Shown here: one piece after another, positions 19,058 to 27,012 of the stretch | Layout: each line of letters opens with the position of its first letter | Numbering within the stretch: the stretch's first letter is position 1 | Origin: Sulfuriferula sp047300855 | GTDB taxonomy: Bacteria; Pseudomonadota; Gammaproteobacteria; Burkholderiales; Sulfuriferulaceae | DNA length: 64,000 nt | Direction of reading: 5' to 3' | Assembly (NCBI RefSeq): GCF_047300855.1 | Contig: NZ_CP170197.1 | Coordinates: forward strand, 1,178,001 to 1,242,000 | Notes under the pieces: generated by a model | The model's database searches: none | What the model was told of the DNA's origin: nothing | The model's input: the letters and a program-made list of their open reading frames with translations, nothing else | Position numbers and translations under genes: made by a program

Positions 19058-19606
19058 ATGAAAAAGATCGTCGGAATTGCCGGCAGCCTGCGCGCCGGGT
19101 CGTTCAATGCAGCGCTGTTGCGTGCTGCAGCAGGTCTGATGCCGGGCGGTTCCAGTCTGGAAATCGCGACCATCAAGGGTATCCCGCTCTACGATGGCGA
19201 CGTCGAAGCGAGCGAAGGTATCCCTCCAGCAGTAGCGGCGCTGAAAGACCAGATTGCTGCTGGGGATGGATTGCTGTTGGTTACCCCGGAGTACAACAAC
19301 GCGATGCCGGGTGTGTTCAAGAATGCGATTGACTGGCTATCGAGGCCTCCAGCTGACATTTCTCGGGTCTTCGGCAATCGGCCAGTAGCGGTCATTGGTG
19401 CATCACCCGGCGGATTCGGGACGATCCTGGCACAGAATGCCTGGCTACCTGGACTACGGACATTGGGCATGCAGCCCTGGTTCGGCGGGCGTCTGCTCGT
19501 CTCCAGAGCGGGGAATGTGTTCAACGACGCGGGCGAGATGGCGGACGAAAAAATGCAGGCGCAATTGCAGCAATTCCTGCATGGTTTCGTGGATTTTGTG
19601 AATTAG
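19058..19606 (+). CDS. NADPH-dependent FMN reductase (quinone/chromate reductase-like)
   Basis: The 182-residue flavodoxin-like protein has the FMN phosphate loop GIAGSLRAGSFNAALLR and the second FMN-contact motif TPEYNNAMPGVFKNAIDW. These mark the family that includes ChrR and related NAD(P)H:quinone reductases. Members reduce quinones, chromate and other electrophiles with two electrons and protect against redox stress. The ribosome site AGGAGAAC precedes the ATG. The next gene, a TMEM175-like channel, follows within about 30 bases, so the two may be co-transcribed. Confidence 0.9.
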   Translation: MKKIVGIAGSLRAGSFNAALLRAAAGLMPGGSSLEIATIKGIPLYDGDVEASEGIPPAVAALKDQIAAGDGLLLVTPEYNNAMPGVFKNAIDWLSRPPADISRVFGNRPVAVIGASPGGFGTILAQNAWLPGLRTLGMQPWFGGRLLVSRAGNVFNDAGEMADEKMQAQLQQFLHGFVDFVN

Positions 19607-19638
19607 GCAATGCTACGTGCATTGTGCAGGAAACGACG

Positions 19639-20238
19639 ATGGGTACAGGCCGGTTAGAAGCATTCAGCGATGGGGTGCTAGCCATCATCATTACCATTAT
19701 GGTGCTGGAGATGAAGGTGCCGCACGATGCGAGTCTGGCTGCATTGTGGTCATTGTGGCCGGTATTCCTGAGCTACATCCTGAGTTTTGTGTACTTGGGC
19801 ATTTACTGGAACAATCACCACCACCTGTTGCACACAACACAGCGGGTGAGCGGCGCCATTCTGTGGGCTAACTTGCACCTGTTGTTCTGGCTATCGCTGG
19901 TTCCATTCGTGACCGGCTGGATGGGCGAGAACCATTTTGCCTCTGCGCCAACGGCTTTTTACGGCATCGTACTTTTGATGGCAGCCATTGCTTATTGGAT
20001 ATTGCAGCAGGCGATCATGGCTGAACAAGGCCGCGACTCGCTGCTGGCGGTGGCGATCGGGAACGACCTCAAGGGCAAGCTCTCTCCGTTGCTCTACGCG
20101 ATCGCAATCCCTTCCGCATTTTTTAATCAATGGATCGCCGGAGCGGTGTACGTGGTGGTCGCGCTGATGTGGCTCATCCCCGACCGCCGTATTGAGCGGG
20201 TCATTGCCGAACATGGGAATGGGCCTGACCATAAATAA
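19639..20238 (+). CDS. TMEM175-like (DUF1211) membrane protein, putative potassium channel
   Basis: The 199-residue protein starts GTGRLEAFSDGVLAIIITI. The RxxxFSDG motif on the first helix is the hallmark of the TMEM175/DUF1211 family, whose bacterial members form tetrameric, weakly potassium-selective leak channels. About six hydrophobic helices can be counted, as expected for the single-repeat bacterial form. The ATG at 19639 is preferred over the GTG at 19624 because AGGAA precedes it at good spacing and the family starts close to this motif. The physiological role in this organism is unknown. Confidence 0.85.
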   Translation: MGTGRLEAFSDGVLAIIITIMVLEMKVPHDASLAALWSLWPVFLSYILSFVYLGIYWNNHHHLLHTTQRVSGAILWANLHLLFWLSLVPFVTGWMGENHFASAPTAFYGIVLLMAAIAYWILQQAIMAEQGRDSLLAVAIGNDLKGKLSPLLYAIAIPSAFFNQWIAGAVYVVVALMWLIPDRRIERVIAEHGNGPDHK

Positions 20239-20374
20239 GAATATCAATCAAATGGGCCTGCAACACGTTGCGTAAACACGATGAAGACCAGCTCACGCAT
20301 TGTGTTAAGCGCCAATGCCTCCTTTCGAGTTAGCCGGTTGCAAGCTGTAGATTGAAGACTGCTTTAGCAAAACG

Positions 20375-20406
20375 ATATGGCGCAATAGTTAGAAATCGCG
20401 CCATAT
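20375..20406. promoter_or_regulatory. Palindromic site 1 upstream of the Fic gene
   Basis: ATATGGCGC (20375-20383) and GCGCCATAT (20398-20406) form a perfect 9-base inverted repeat with a 14-base spacer. The half-site ATGGCGCAATA (20377-20387) recurs at 20450-20460. Placement 90-120 bases before a gene encoding an N-terminal winged helix suggests an operator, most simply for autoregulation. This is an inference from the repeats. Confidence 0.55.
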
Positions 20407-20436
20407 AAATCAATTTATGTGACACGAAAGCAATTG

Positions 20437-20457
20437 TGCGCCAAATAAAATGGCGCA
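20437..20457. promoter_or_regulatory. Palindromic site 2 upstream of the Fic gene
   Basis: TGCGCCA (20437-20443) and TGGCGCA (20451-20457) form a perfect 7-base inverted repeat with a 7-base AT spacer. It carries the same GCGCCA/TGGCGC core as site 1 and ends 37 bases before the start codon at 20494. With site 1 it gives four related half-sites within 86 bases. Confidence 0.55.
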
Positions 20458-20493
20458 ATACTATGTTCCGCGTCGCAATAAAGAACGAATAAC

Positions 20494-21894
20494 ATGCCCA
20501 AAGTTGTATCACCTCAAGCATTGGATCGGTTAGCAGAACTGATCGCCAACCACCCCGACGGTATTGGCGTGGAAGCGCTTTCGCAGGCGCTTGATATTCC
20601 CCGCCGCACGTTGCAACGCCGTCTGTCCACACTTGCCGGGCAAAAACGAATCTTTACCGAAGGCGAAGGGCGCGCGACCAAATACCGGCTTGCGCCAATC
20701 CTCAATGCAACCGTTGCAGTGCAAGGTGTAACTGCTGTGGAGTCGGTCGGACAAGTTAATGCTGAGGTCTATGTCCACACCTCTCCCGAAGGTGAAGAGA
20801 TCAAAGCCTACATCCGCCACCCGCGCCAGCAGCGCCAGCCGGTGAGCTACAAGATCGAGTTTCTGGAGCAATACCACCCCAACAAGACTACCTATCTGCC
20901 GACGCCGTTACGCGTCCAATTGCATGCCCTGGGCCGATCCTCTGCCGAACAAGCTCCTGCGGGCACTTTTGCGCGCGATATTCTGCACCGCCTGCTGATC
21001 GATCTGTCGTGGGCCTCGTCAAAACTGGAAGGCAACACTTATAGCCGTCTCGACACCGAGCGCCTGATCGAATTCGGCCAAGCCGCCGAAGGCAAGGATG
21101 CGCTGGAAACCCAGATGATTCTGAACCACAAGGCCGCCATCGAATACCTGGTGCAGGGCACCGAACACGCAGGTGTCAATCCAGAAACCATCATCGCCTT
21201 GCACGCCTTTCTTTCCGACGGCCTGATGCCCGATCCGCTGACCTGCGGCCGCATCCGCAACCGTCCGGTGGATATCGGCGGCAGCGTCTATCTGCCGATT
21301 GCCATGCCGCAACGCCTGGAAGAACTGTTCGGCATTGTGATGAGCATGGCTGCGGAAATCCAGGATCCTTTCGAGCAGTCATTCTTCCTGATGGTGCATT
21401 TGCCATACTTGCAACCCTTCGAGGACGTGAATAAGCGCGTCTCGCGTCTGGCCGCCAACATTCCGCTCATCCAGTACAATCTGTGTCCGCTGTCATTCAT
21501 CGACGTGCCACAGCAAGCCTATGTGGATGCGGTGCTGGGCGTGTATGAACTCAATCGCATTGAATTGTTGCGCGATGTTTTCGTCTGGGCATATGAGCGC
21601 TCCTGCCAGCAATACGTCGCCGTGCAACAGCAACTGGTTCCGCCGGACACCTTCCGCCTGCGCTACCGAAATGAACTGGCCGAGGCTGTGCGCGCCATCG
21701 TTCGCGGTGGCCACCCAGCCAGCGAAACAGCGATACGCGCCAGCATGCCCGCGACGGTGTTGCTGGAAGATCAGCCACGCTTTGTCGCGCTGACACTGGA
21801 GGAATTCAAGACACTGCACGCGGGCAATGTCATCCGCTTTGGCTTGCGCCCGCTGGAGTTTGTCGCATGGAAAGAACAAGGAGAGCGTTCTTGA
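20494..21894 (+). CDS. Fic family protein with N-terminal HTH and altered catalytic motif
   Basis: The 466-residue protein opens with a winged-helix domain (about residues 1-70, VEALSQALDIPRRTLQRRL). A Fic domain lies in the middle (about 145-360). The inhibitory-helix motif SSKLEGN near residues 174-180 fits the (S/T)xxxE(G/N) rule for self-inhibited Fic AMP-transferases. The active-site loop reads LQPFEDVNKRVSR: the His of HPFx(D/E)GNGRxxR is Gln307, GNG is VNK, while the Phe, the acid, Asn, both Arg positions are kept. AMP-transfer by the canonical route is therefore doubtful. The gene stands alone behind two palindromes, which fits a self-regulated unit. No antitoxin-like partner is adjacent. 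Confidence 0.85.
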   Translation: MPKVVSPQALDRLAELIANHPDGIGVEALSQALDIPRRTLQRRLSTLAGQKRIFTEGEGRATKYRLAPILNATVAVQGVTAVESVGQVNAEVYVHTSPEGEEIKAYIRHPRQQRQPVSYKIEFLEQYHPNKTTYLPTPLRVQLHALGRSSAEQAPAGTFARDILHRLLIDLSWASSKLEGNTYSRLDTERLIEFGQAAEGKDALETQMILNHKAAIEYLVQGTEHAGVNPETIIALHAFLSDGLMPDPLTCGRIRNRPVDIGGSVYLPIAMPQRLEELFGIVMSMAAEIQDPFEQSFFLMVHLPYLQPFEDVNKRVSRLAANIPLIQYNLCPLSFIDVPQQAYVDAVLGVYELNRIELLRDVFVWAYERSCQQYVAVQQQLVPPDTFRLRYRNELAEAVRAIVRGGHPASETAIRASMPATVLLEDQPRFVALTLEEFKTLHAGNVIRFGLRPLEFVAWKEQGERS

Positions 21895-22000
21895 GCGGCA
21901 ACGAACTATAATCGAATTGGCACAGGTCCGGCGCTGCTGTCGGAAATGTGGGTGACGGCGTGAGCGCTGCCGTGCAGCGATGCGCTGGGTACGCAATTAA

Positions 22001-22051
22001 TCAGCGGTACAAAATCCCGGATACCAGATACAGCGGATGGACAAAGGCGTT
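22001..22051. repeat. Decayed duplicate of an internal rsxE segment
   Basis: This stretch resembles rsxE bases 22773-22824 in the same orientation. The last 29 bases (22023-22051) are identical to 22796-22824, and the preceding 20-odd bases match with a few substitutions and a one-base gap. It contains no usable reading frame of its own and begins 6 bases beyond the stop of the last gene of the rsx cluster. It is the trace of a partial duplication or of a rearrangement at the operon end. Confidence 0.8.
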
Positions 22052-22057
22052 TATGCC

Positions 22058-22402
22058 TTAATCAGCCAGCAGTATCAGCGCAGCTTCGGCAGTGACTGGA
22101 TCGATATCAACCTGCATGACACAGTACTCATTGTTTTCATCGATGGGCGTGGGGTCGTCTGCGCAGCTGCAACCGGCAATGATGCTGGTATAAAAAATGC
22201 CGACCTTGGCGCGTATATGGTCTTCTTTTTCAGCAGCGCCGATGACGATGACGTTGAGCTTGTTGTCCAGTGCATAGCTGCCAATGGACAAGCCTTGTTG
22301 CAAGGGAAGCTGACTGGCATCGAGCTTTTCGATATCGGTTTTGAGGACGTGGTTGAAGTCGGGCGTCCCCCATGCGCGTAATGAATCCGCAAATTTTGGC
22401 AT
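22058..22402 (-). CDS. Unknown protein coupled to the Rnf/Rsx operon
   Basis: The 114-residue soluble protein (MPKFADSLRAWGTPDFNHVL at the start) is not one I recognise. It has no signal peptide or membrane helix. A central segment LNVIVIGAAEKEDHIRAKVG and a later IIAGCSCADDPTP with a further Cys (NEYCVMQV) suggest an alpha/beta protein with three cysteines, possibly metal or cofactor binding. The ATG is chosen because it overlaps the rsxE stop by one base (TGATG), which makes it part of the operon. An accessory, assembly or regulatory role for the Rnf complex is inferred purely from position. Its stop sits next to the rsxE-derived repeat at 22001. Confidence 0.72.
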   Translation of the reverse strand: MPKFADSLRAWGTPDFNHVLKTDIEKLDASQLPLQQGLSIGSYALDNKLNVIVIGAAEKEDHIRAKVGIFYTSIIAGCSCADDPTPIDENNEYCVMQVDIDPVTAEAALILLAD

Positions 22403-23085
22403 CAGTTCACTCCTTGAGCGAGTCCTGCAGGCAGATGCTGCGCGGCGCGTTTTTGGCTGCGCAGATCCCACCAGTTGCGTAGCGCAACCAGCAAACCCAG
22501 GCCAAAGAAGGCACCCGGCGGCAGTATGGCCAGCAAAAAGCCTTTGTAGTCCGGCACAACGTGAATGACGAAGGCCTGCGCCGCGGGGCCGAAAGCCAGG
22601 TCCAGACCGGAGAACAGGGTGCCTTTGCCCACCACTTCACGCAGTGCGCCAAGCAGCGTGATGACCATGGTGAGGCCGAGGCCCATCATCATGCCGTCGA
22701 GCATGGAGGGCAGCACCGGGTTTTTGGCAGCGAAGCTGTCGGTGCGTGCCAGCACGATGCAATTGGTTACAATCAGCGGTACAAAAATGCCCAGCACCAG
22801 ATACAGCGGATGGACAAAGGCGTTCATCGACATGTCGATCACCGTCACCAGCGCAGCAATCACCAGGATGAATACCGGGATGCGGATTTCGTGCGATACC
22901 AAGTTGCGGATGGCGGAGATTGCGCCATTGCTGAAGGTCATCACCATGGTGGTGGCGAGCCCCAGGCCGACGGCATTGACGACCGAATTGCTGATGCCCA
23001 ATAGCGGACACAGCCCCAGCAGTTGCACGACGCCGGGATTCTGTTTCCACAGACCGTTGACGATAATGTCGCGATATTGGCTCAT
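22402..23085 (-). CDS. rsxE: Electron transport complex subunit RsxE/RnfE
   Basis: The 227-residue integral membrane subunit (about six helices) begins MSQYRDIIVNGLWKQNPGVV and carries LLGLCPLLGISNSVVNAVGLG, both typical of RnfE. RnfA and RnfE are homologous, inverted subunits that with RnfD form the membrane core of the ion-translocating ferredoxin:NAD+ or SoxR-reducing complex. A conserved Cys pair position (GLCPLL and TNCIVL) matches the proposed membrane iron-sulfur site. The start overlaps the rsxG stop by four bases. It is the last classical subunit gene in the order A-B-C-D-G-E. Confidence 0.95.
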   Translation of the reverse strand: MSQYRDIIVNGLWKQNPGVVQLLGLCPLLGISNSVVNAVGLGLATTMVMTFSNGAISAIRNLVSHEIRIPVFILVIAALVTVIDMSMNAFVHPLYLVLGIFVPLIVTNCIVLARTDSFAAKNPVLPSMLDGMMMGLGLTMVITLLGALREVVGKGTLFSGLDLAFGPAAQAFVIHVVPDYKGFLLAILPPGAFFGLGLLVALRNWWDLRSQKRAAQHLPAGLAQGVN

Positions 23086-23738
23086 GGTTTGGCTCCAGGG
23101 GTAGGTTCAGGGTGCGGCGCAGGGGCATACAGTTCGTCGCGATGCGCGGCTTCGTATTCGAGGGCATGGTGTACGGCTTTGACTACCGCCCGCGGCGTAA
23201 TGGTGGCGCCAGCCATGTAGTCGAATTGGCCGCCGTCTTTTTTGACCTTCCAGCCGCCGCTGGCCGGGTTATCCAGCGCCTTGCCGTCAAAAATGCGTAT
23301 CCAGGCACTCTTGGCGATATCGATGTAATCGCCCAGCCCCGGCGTTTCCTTGTGGCTCACCACGCGCACACCTGTAATCCGTCCGTTTGCGCCGATCCCT
23401 ACCAGCATGTTGATAGCGCCGCTGTAGCCGTCCGGCGCGATAACCTCGAGCACCAGCGCCACCGGGGCGCCGGCCTTGCGCGCGCGCCAGACATGGCTGG
23501 GAAGGGTGGTGCCCAATAGCTGGTGCGGCGGCAGCAGCAAGGCATCATTCAGAGGGTTGTTGTCATAGCTGCCGGGGACGAGTGTTTGACTGATGAGCTT
23601 CAGCCGTGCCGCGTCTTCGTTGCGGGTAACGACCTCGCGGGTAATGTCGTAGGTAAAAGCCAGCACAGCTGTAGCGACGATGGCGAAGCCCAGCAGGACG
23701 AGCGCGGCTCGTGCCGCGGAACGCAAAGTGGGCGTCAT
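23082..23738 (-). CDS. rsxG: Electron transport complex subunit RsxG/RnfG
   Basis: The 218-residue protein has one N-terminal membrane helix (AALVLLGFAIVATAVLAFTY) and a periplasmic FMN-binding domain. The covalent flavin motif reads AGATITPRAVV, where the second Thr would carry phosphoester-linked FMN, as in RnfG and NqrC. The segment GYSGAINMLVGIGANGRITG and HKETPGLGDYI are also characteristic. Four-base overlaps at both ends with rsxD and rsxE show tight translational coupling. Confidence 0.95.
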   Translation of the reverse strand: MTPTLRSAARAALVLLGFAIVATAVLAFTYDITREVVTRNEDAARLKLISQTLVPGSYDNNPLNDALLLPPHQLLGTTLPSHVWRARKAGAPVALVLEVIAPDGYSGAINMLVGIGANGRITGVRVVSHKETPGLGDYIDIAKSAWIRIFDGKALDNPASGGWKVKKDGGQFDYMAGATITPRAVVKAVHHALEYEAAHRDELYAPAPHPEPTPGAKP

Positions 23739-24769
23739 TCCGCGGGCTCTTTGTGCTTGTGACCGTACACTTTGGGCTGGGTGTAGGCGTCAATCAGCGG
23801 CACCATGATATTCATCAGCAACACGGCGAAGGCGACGCCGTCCGGATAGCCGCCCAGAGTGCGTATCAGATAAGTGAGACTGCCAATGCCTGCGCCGAAA
23901 ATCAGTTTGCCACGCGGCGTGGTGGCGCCCGTTACCGGATCGGTGGCAATGAAGAATGCGCCCAGCATGACGCCGCCGGTAGCGAGGTGAAACCATGGCG
24001 AGATATAGCGATCCGGGTCGGAGATGTGGAACAATCCGCCGGTAATCCACAGGCCGGCGATAAAGGCCGCCGGGATATGCCAGGTGATGATGCGCGCCAG
24101 CCACAGGTACAGTCCGCCCAGCAGGAACATCAGCACCACCGCCTCGCCGCCAGTGCCCCCCACATTGCCGAAAATGGGCAAACGCGTGATTTCACGCACC
24201 GTGTGTTCCAGTTGCAACTGGGTGCGCAGCGTATCCAGCGGCGTGGCGGAACTGATCGCGTCGAGTTTCAAACCGTCCGGCAATATCCCGGTGAAGATGT
24301 ATTGCGCGGAATCAAGGAGGCTCAGATGCGCACCCGCCAGCGACAGCGGCGCCGACCACTGCGTCATCTGCACCGGGAACGAAATAATCAGCACTGCATA
24401 ACCCACCATCGCCGGGTTGAACAGGTTGTTGCCCAGTCCGCCGTACAAGTGTTTGGCCACCACGATGGCGAAAAATGTTCCCACTACAATCAGCCACCAC
24501 GGGGCGATCGGCGGCAGCGAAAGCGCCAGCAGCCACGCGGTGACCAGCGCACTGCCATCCATCAGGAACGGCTTGGCCGGCCAGCCGCGCAAACGTACTG
24601 CGATGGTTTCCAGCACCAGCGCGGTGACGCTGGCGAGGGTCAGCGTCACCAGGATGGCCGGACCGAATAGCCAGACGTAAACCGCGATGCCCGGTACCAG
24701 CGCCGCCAGCACCTTGAGCATGATGATGGAGACGCTGGATTGTTCCGCGATGTAGGGGGAAGAGAGCAT
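23735..24769 (-). CDS. rsxD: Electron transport complex subunit RsxD/RnfD
   Basis: The 344-residue polytopic protein (about nine or ten helices) belongs to the NqrB/RnfD family. It has GGLGNNLFNPAMVGYAVLII, the flavin-attachment region SSATPLDTLRTQ (the Thr is the expected FMN site) and the FIATDPVTGATTPRGKLIFG signature. It forms part of the ion channel of the complex. It lies 44 bases after rsxC and overlaps rsxG. Confidence 0.95.
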   Translation of the reverse strand: MLSSPYIAEQSSVSIIMLKVLAALVPGIAVYVWLFGPAILVTLTLASVTALVLETIAVRLRGWPAKPFLMDGSALVTAWLLALSLPPIAPWWLIVVGTFFAIVVAKHLYGGLGNNLFNPAMVGYAVLIISFPVQMTQWSAPLSLAGAHLSLLDSAQYIFTGILPDGLKLDAISSATPLDTLRTQLQLEHTVREITRLPIFGNVGGTGGEAVVLMFLLGGLYLWLARIITWHIPAAFIAGLWITGGLFHISDPDRYISPWFHLATGGVMLGAFFIATDPVTGATTPRGKLIFGAGIGSLTYLIRTLGGYPDGVAFAVLLMNIMVPLIDAYTQPKVYGHKHKEPAE

Positions 24770-24813
24770 GGGTTATTGATCTGCCTGGATGGGAAGTTGA
24801 GCGTGCACGGGGT

Positions 24814-26463
24814 TCATTTTTCTACCGCATCCTTTGCCATGGCGCGGATTTTGGCGCGGCGCGCTTCGATTTCGGCGATCTCCTGCAATTTTTCCGGCGG
24901 CAGGTTTTCAACATTGCGCGGGGTGGCGCCTTCTTTCTTTTCCTTGGCGCGTGCTAGCGCGGCCTGGATCGCGGCTTTTTTGGCGGCATTGGCGGCATCA
25001 TCCGGGCTTTCAGGGGATGTTTCTGCGAGTTTGGCACTCGCTTTCAGGGCGAGTTTTGCGGCGCGCTCCTGCTGTTCGCGCTCGATACGCAACTGGCGAA
25101 ATTCATGGCGCTCGCGCGCCAGGTCGGCGGCCTTCTTGTCCTTTTCCTTGGCCCATATCTCGCTCTTGGCGTAGCGGTAATACTGCACCAGCGGAATGTG
25201 GCTGGGGCAGACATAACTGCAACAGCCGCATTCGATACAGTCGAACAGATGGTATTCCTGGGTCTTGCCGAAATTTTTTGCACGCGCAAACCAGTACAGT
25301 TCCTGCGGTTGCAGATCCGCCGGGCAGGCTTGCGCGCAACGGGTACAGCGTATGCATGGCATGGCTGGCGGCGGAGGCGGGAACAGCGCCTGGGATTTGA
25401 CCAGGATGCAGTTGGTAGCCTTGACCACCGGCACATCGGTGCTGATCAGATCGAAGCCCATCATCGGGCCGCCCATCACGTAGCCGCTGGTGTCGTCGCG
25501 GGTTGCGCCGGTCAGTCGCACCAGTTCGGCGAGCGGGGTGCCGATCAGCACTTCGAAATTCTGCGGGCGGTGCACATTGCCGGTGACGGTGACAATGCGC
25601 GAAATCAGCGGCTCGCCGTGGTTGACCGCACGGTGCAGGGCATACGCGGTGCCGACGTTGAAAGTGGCGACGCCGACATCGGTGGAGCGTCCGCCCGACG
25701 GGACTTCCTTGCCGGTCAAGGTCTTGATGAGCTGCTTGGCGCCGCCGCCGGGGTAGAGGGTAGGCACGGTCACCACTTCCACAGGAAAATCGCACTGGCT
25801 GGCTGCCGCCTGCATTGCGGCGATGGCTTCCGGTTTGTTGTCCTCGATGCCGACCAGCACTTCGTCGCTGTGCAGCATGTAACGCATCACGGCGGCACCC
25901 GCGAGGATTTCGGCGGCGCGCTCGCGCATCAGCATATCGTCGCAGGTGATCCACGGCTCGCATTCGCCGCCATTGAGAATGAGGGTGGGCACTTTCTGGG
26001 TGGCGCCGGGGTTGAGCTTGATAAAGCTGGGAAATACTGCGCCGCCCAGCCCGGCGATGCCGAGATCGCGCAATTGATTGCGCAGATGGCTGGGATCCAT
26101 GTTGCGGTAATCCAGCGCGCTGTGCTCGATCCAGCGATCCGCCCCATCGGGCGCGATGGTGATGCACAGATCGGTCAGTCCGGACGGGTGCGCCACGGCA
26201 TGGCCGGCAATGGCGGTCACCGTGCCCGAAGTCGGCGCGTGCACGGCCACCGAGACATAGCCCTCGGCCTGGCCGATCATCTGGCCTTTTAAAACCTGTT
26301 CGCCCACCGTCACAATGGGTTTGGCCGGTTGGCCAATATGCTGGCGCAACGACACGATCAAGGTCCTGGGCAATGGCGCCATGCCGATCTGGCGGCTGGT
26401 GGATGCGTGCTTGTGTTCCTCGGGGTGCACACCGCCATTGAATTCGTAGAGTTGGCGGGTCAT
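24814..26463 (-). CDS. rsxC: Electron transport complex subunit RsxC/RnfC
   Basis: The 549-residue peripheral subunit binds NADH and FMN and holds two [4Fe-4S] clusters in CIRCTRCAQACP and CIECGCCSYVCP (near residues 365 and 405). The N-terminus GGVHPEEHKHAS, the LILNGGECEPWITCDD motif and the GPMMGF segment are diagnostic. After the ferredoxin domain comes a roughly 100-residue Ala/Lys/Glu-rich tail (AAKLALKASAKLAE, AALARAKEKKEG), shorter than in E. coli. The start at 26463 (MTRQLYEFNG) shares one base with the rsxB stop. Confidence 0.95.
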   Translation of the reverse strand: MTRQLYEFNGGVHPEEHKHASTSRQIGMAPLPRTLIVSLRQHIGQPAKPIVTVGEQVLKGQMIGQAEGYVSVAVHAPTSGTVTAIAGHAVAHPSGLTDLCITIAPDGADRWIEHSALDYRNMDPSHLRNQLRDLGIAGLGGAVFPSFIKLNPGATQKVPTLILNGGECEPWITCDDMLMRERAAEILAGAAVMRYMLHSDEVLVGIEDNKPEAIAAMQAAASQCDFPVEVVTVPTLYPGGGAKQLIKTLTGKEVPSGGRSTDVGVATFNVGTAYALHRAVNHGEPLISRIVTVTGNVHRPQNFEVLIGTPLAELVRLTGATRDDTSGYVMGGPMMGFDLISTDVPVVKATNCILVKSQALFPPPPPAMPCIRCTRCAQACPADLQPQELYWFARAKNFGKTQEYHLFDCIECGCCSYVCPSHIPLVQYYRYAKSEIWAKEKDKKAADLARERHEFRQLRIEREQQERAAKLALKASAKLAETSPESPDDAANAAKKAAIQAALARAKEKKEGATPRNVENLPPEKLQEIAEIEARRAKIRAMAKDAVEK

Positions 26464-27011
26464 CAGGCGACTTTCAGTTTGACCACGGGGTATTTCCATT
26501 TCCAGGTGGCGACGTCTTCTGCGATGGGGGCCATGCTGATGCAATCCACCGGGCAGGGTGCGATGCACAATTCACACCCGGTACATTCCTGGGCGATGAT
26601 GGTATGCATCTGCTTGGCTGCGCCGAGGATGGCATCGACCGGACAGGCCTGGATGCATAAAGTGCAGCCGATGCAGGTGGTTTCGTCGATGACTGCCACG
26701 GATTTGGGTTTGGGTTCACCGTGTTCGGCATTGAGCGGCTTGAATTCCACACCCAGCAGTTCGGCCAGTTTATGGATGCCGTCTTCGCCGCCGGGCGGGC
26801 ACTGGTTGATGTCAGCATCGCCATTGGCGATGGCCGTCGCATAGGGTTTGCATCCGGGAAATCCGCATTGCCCGCACTGGGTCTGCGGCAGGATGGCGTC
26901 GATTTGCTCGACGATGGGGTCTTCCTGCACCTTGAAGCGCACCGCTGCAAACCCCAGCGCCGCGCCGAGAAACACGGCCAGGCCGGACATCACCAGAATC
27001 GCTGCCAGCAC
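26463..27011 (-). CDS. rsxB: Electron transport complex subunit RsxB/RnfB
   Basis: The 182-residue iron-sulfur protein has an N-terminal membrane helix (ILVMSGLAVFLGAALGFAAV). A four-Cys Fe-S domain follows (PQTQCGQCGFPGCKPYATAI), then two ferredoxin-type cluster motifs (CIGCTLCIQACP and CTGCELCIAPCP). RnfB is the electron entry or exit point facing soluble ferredoxin or SoxR. It sits one base downstream of rsxA and is fused in phase with rsxC by TGATG, so the operon order is conserved. Confidence 0.95.
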   Translation of the reverse strand: MLAAILVMSGLAVFLGAALGFAAVRFKVQEDPIVEQIDAILPQTQCGQCGFPGCKPYATAIANGDADINQCPPGGEDGIHKLAELLGVEFKPLNAEHGEPKPKSVAVIDETTCIGCTLCIQACPVDAILGAAKQMHTIIAQECTGCELCIAPCPVDCISMAPIAEDVATWKWKYPVVKLKVA

Positions 27012-27012
27012 C

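Noticed and set aside
22037..22381. Plus-strand 114-codon frame opposite the Rnf-coupled gene
   Set aside because: The minus-strand gene has operon coupling to rsxE, while this frame starts inside the decayed rsxE repeat and has no ribosome site.
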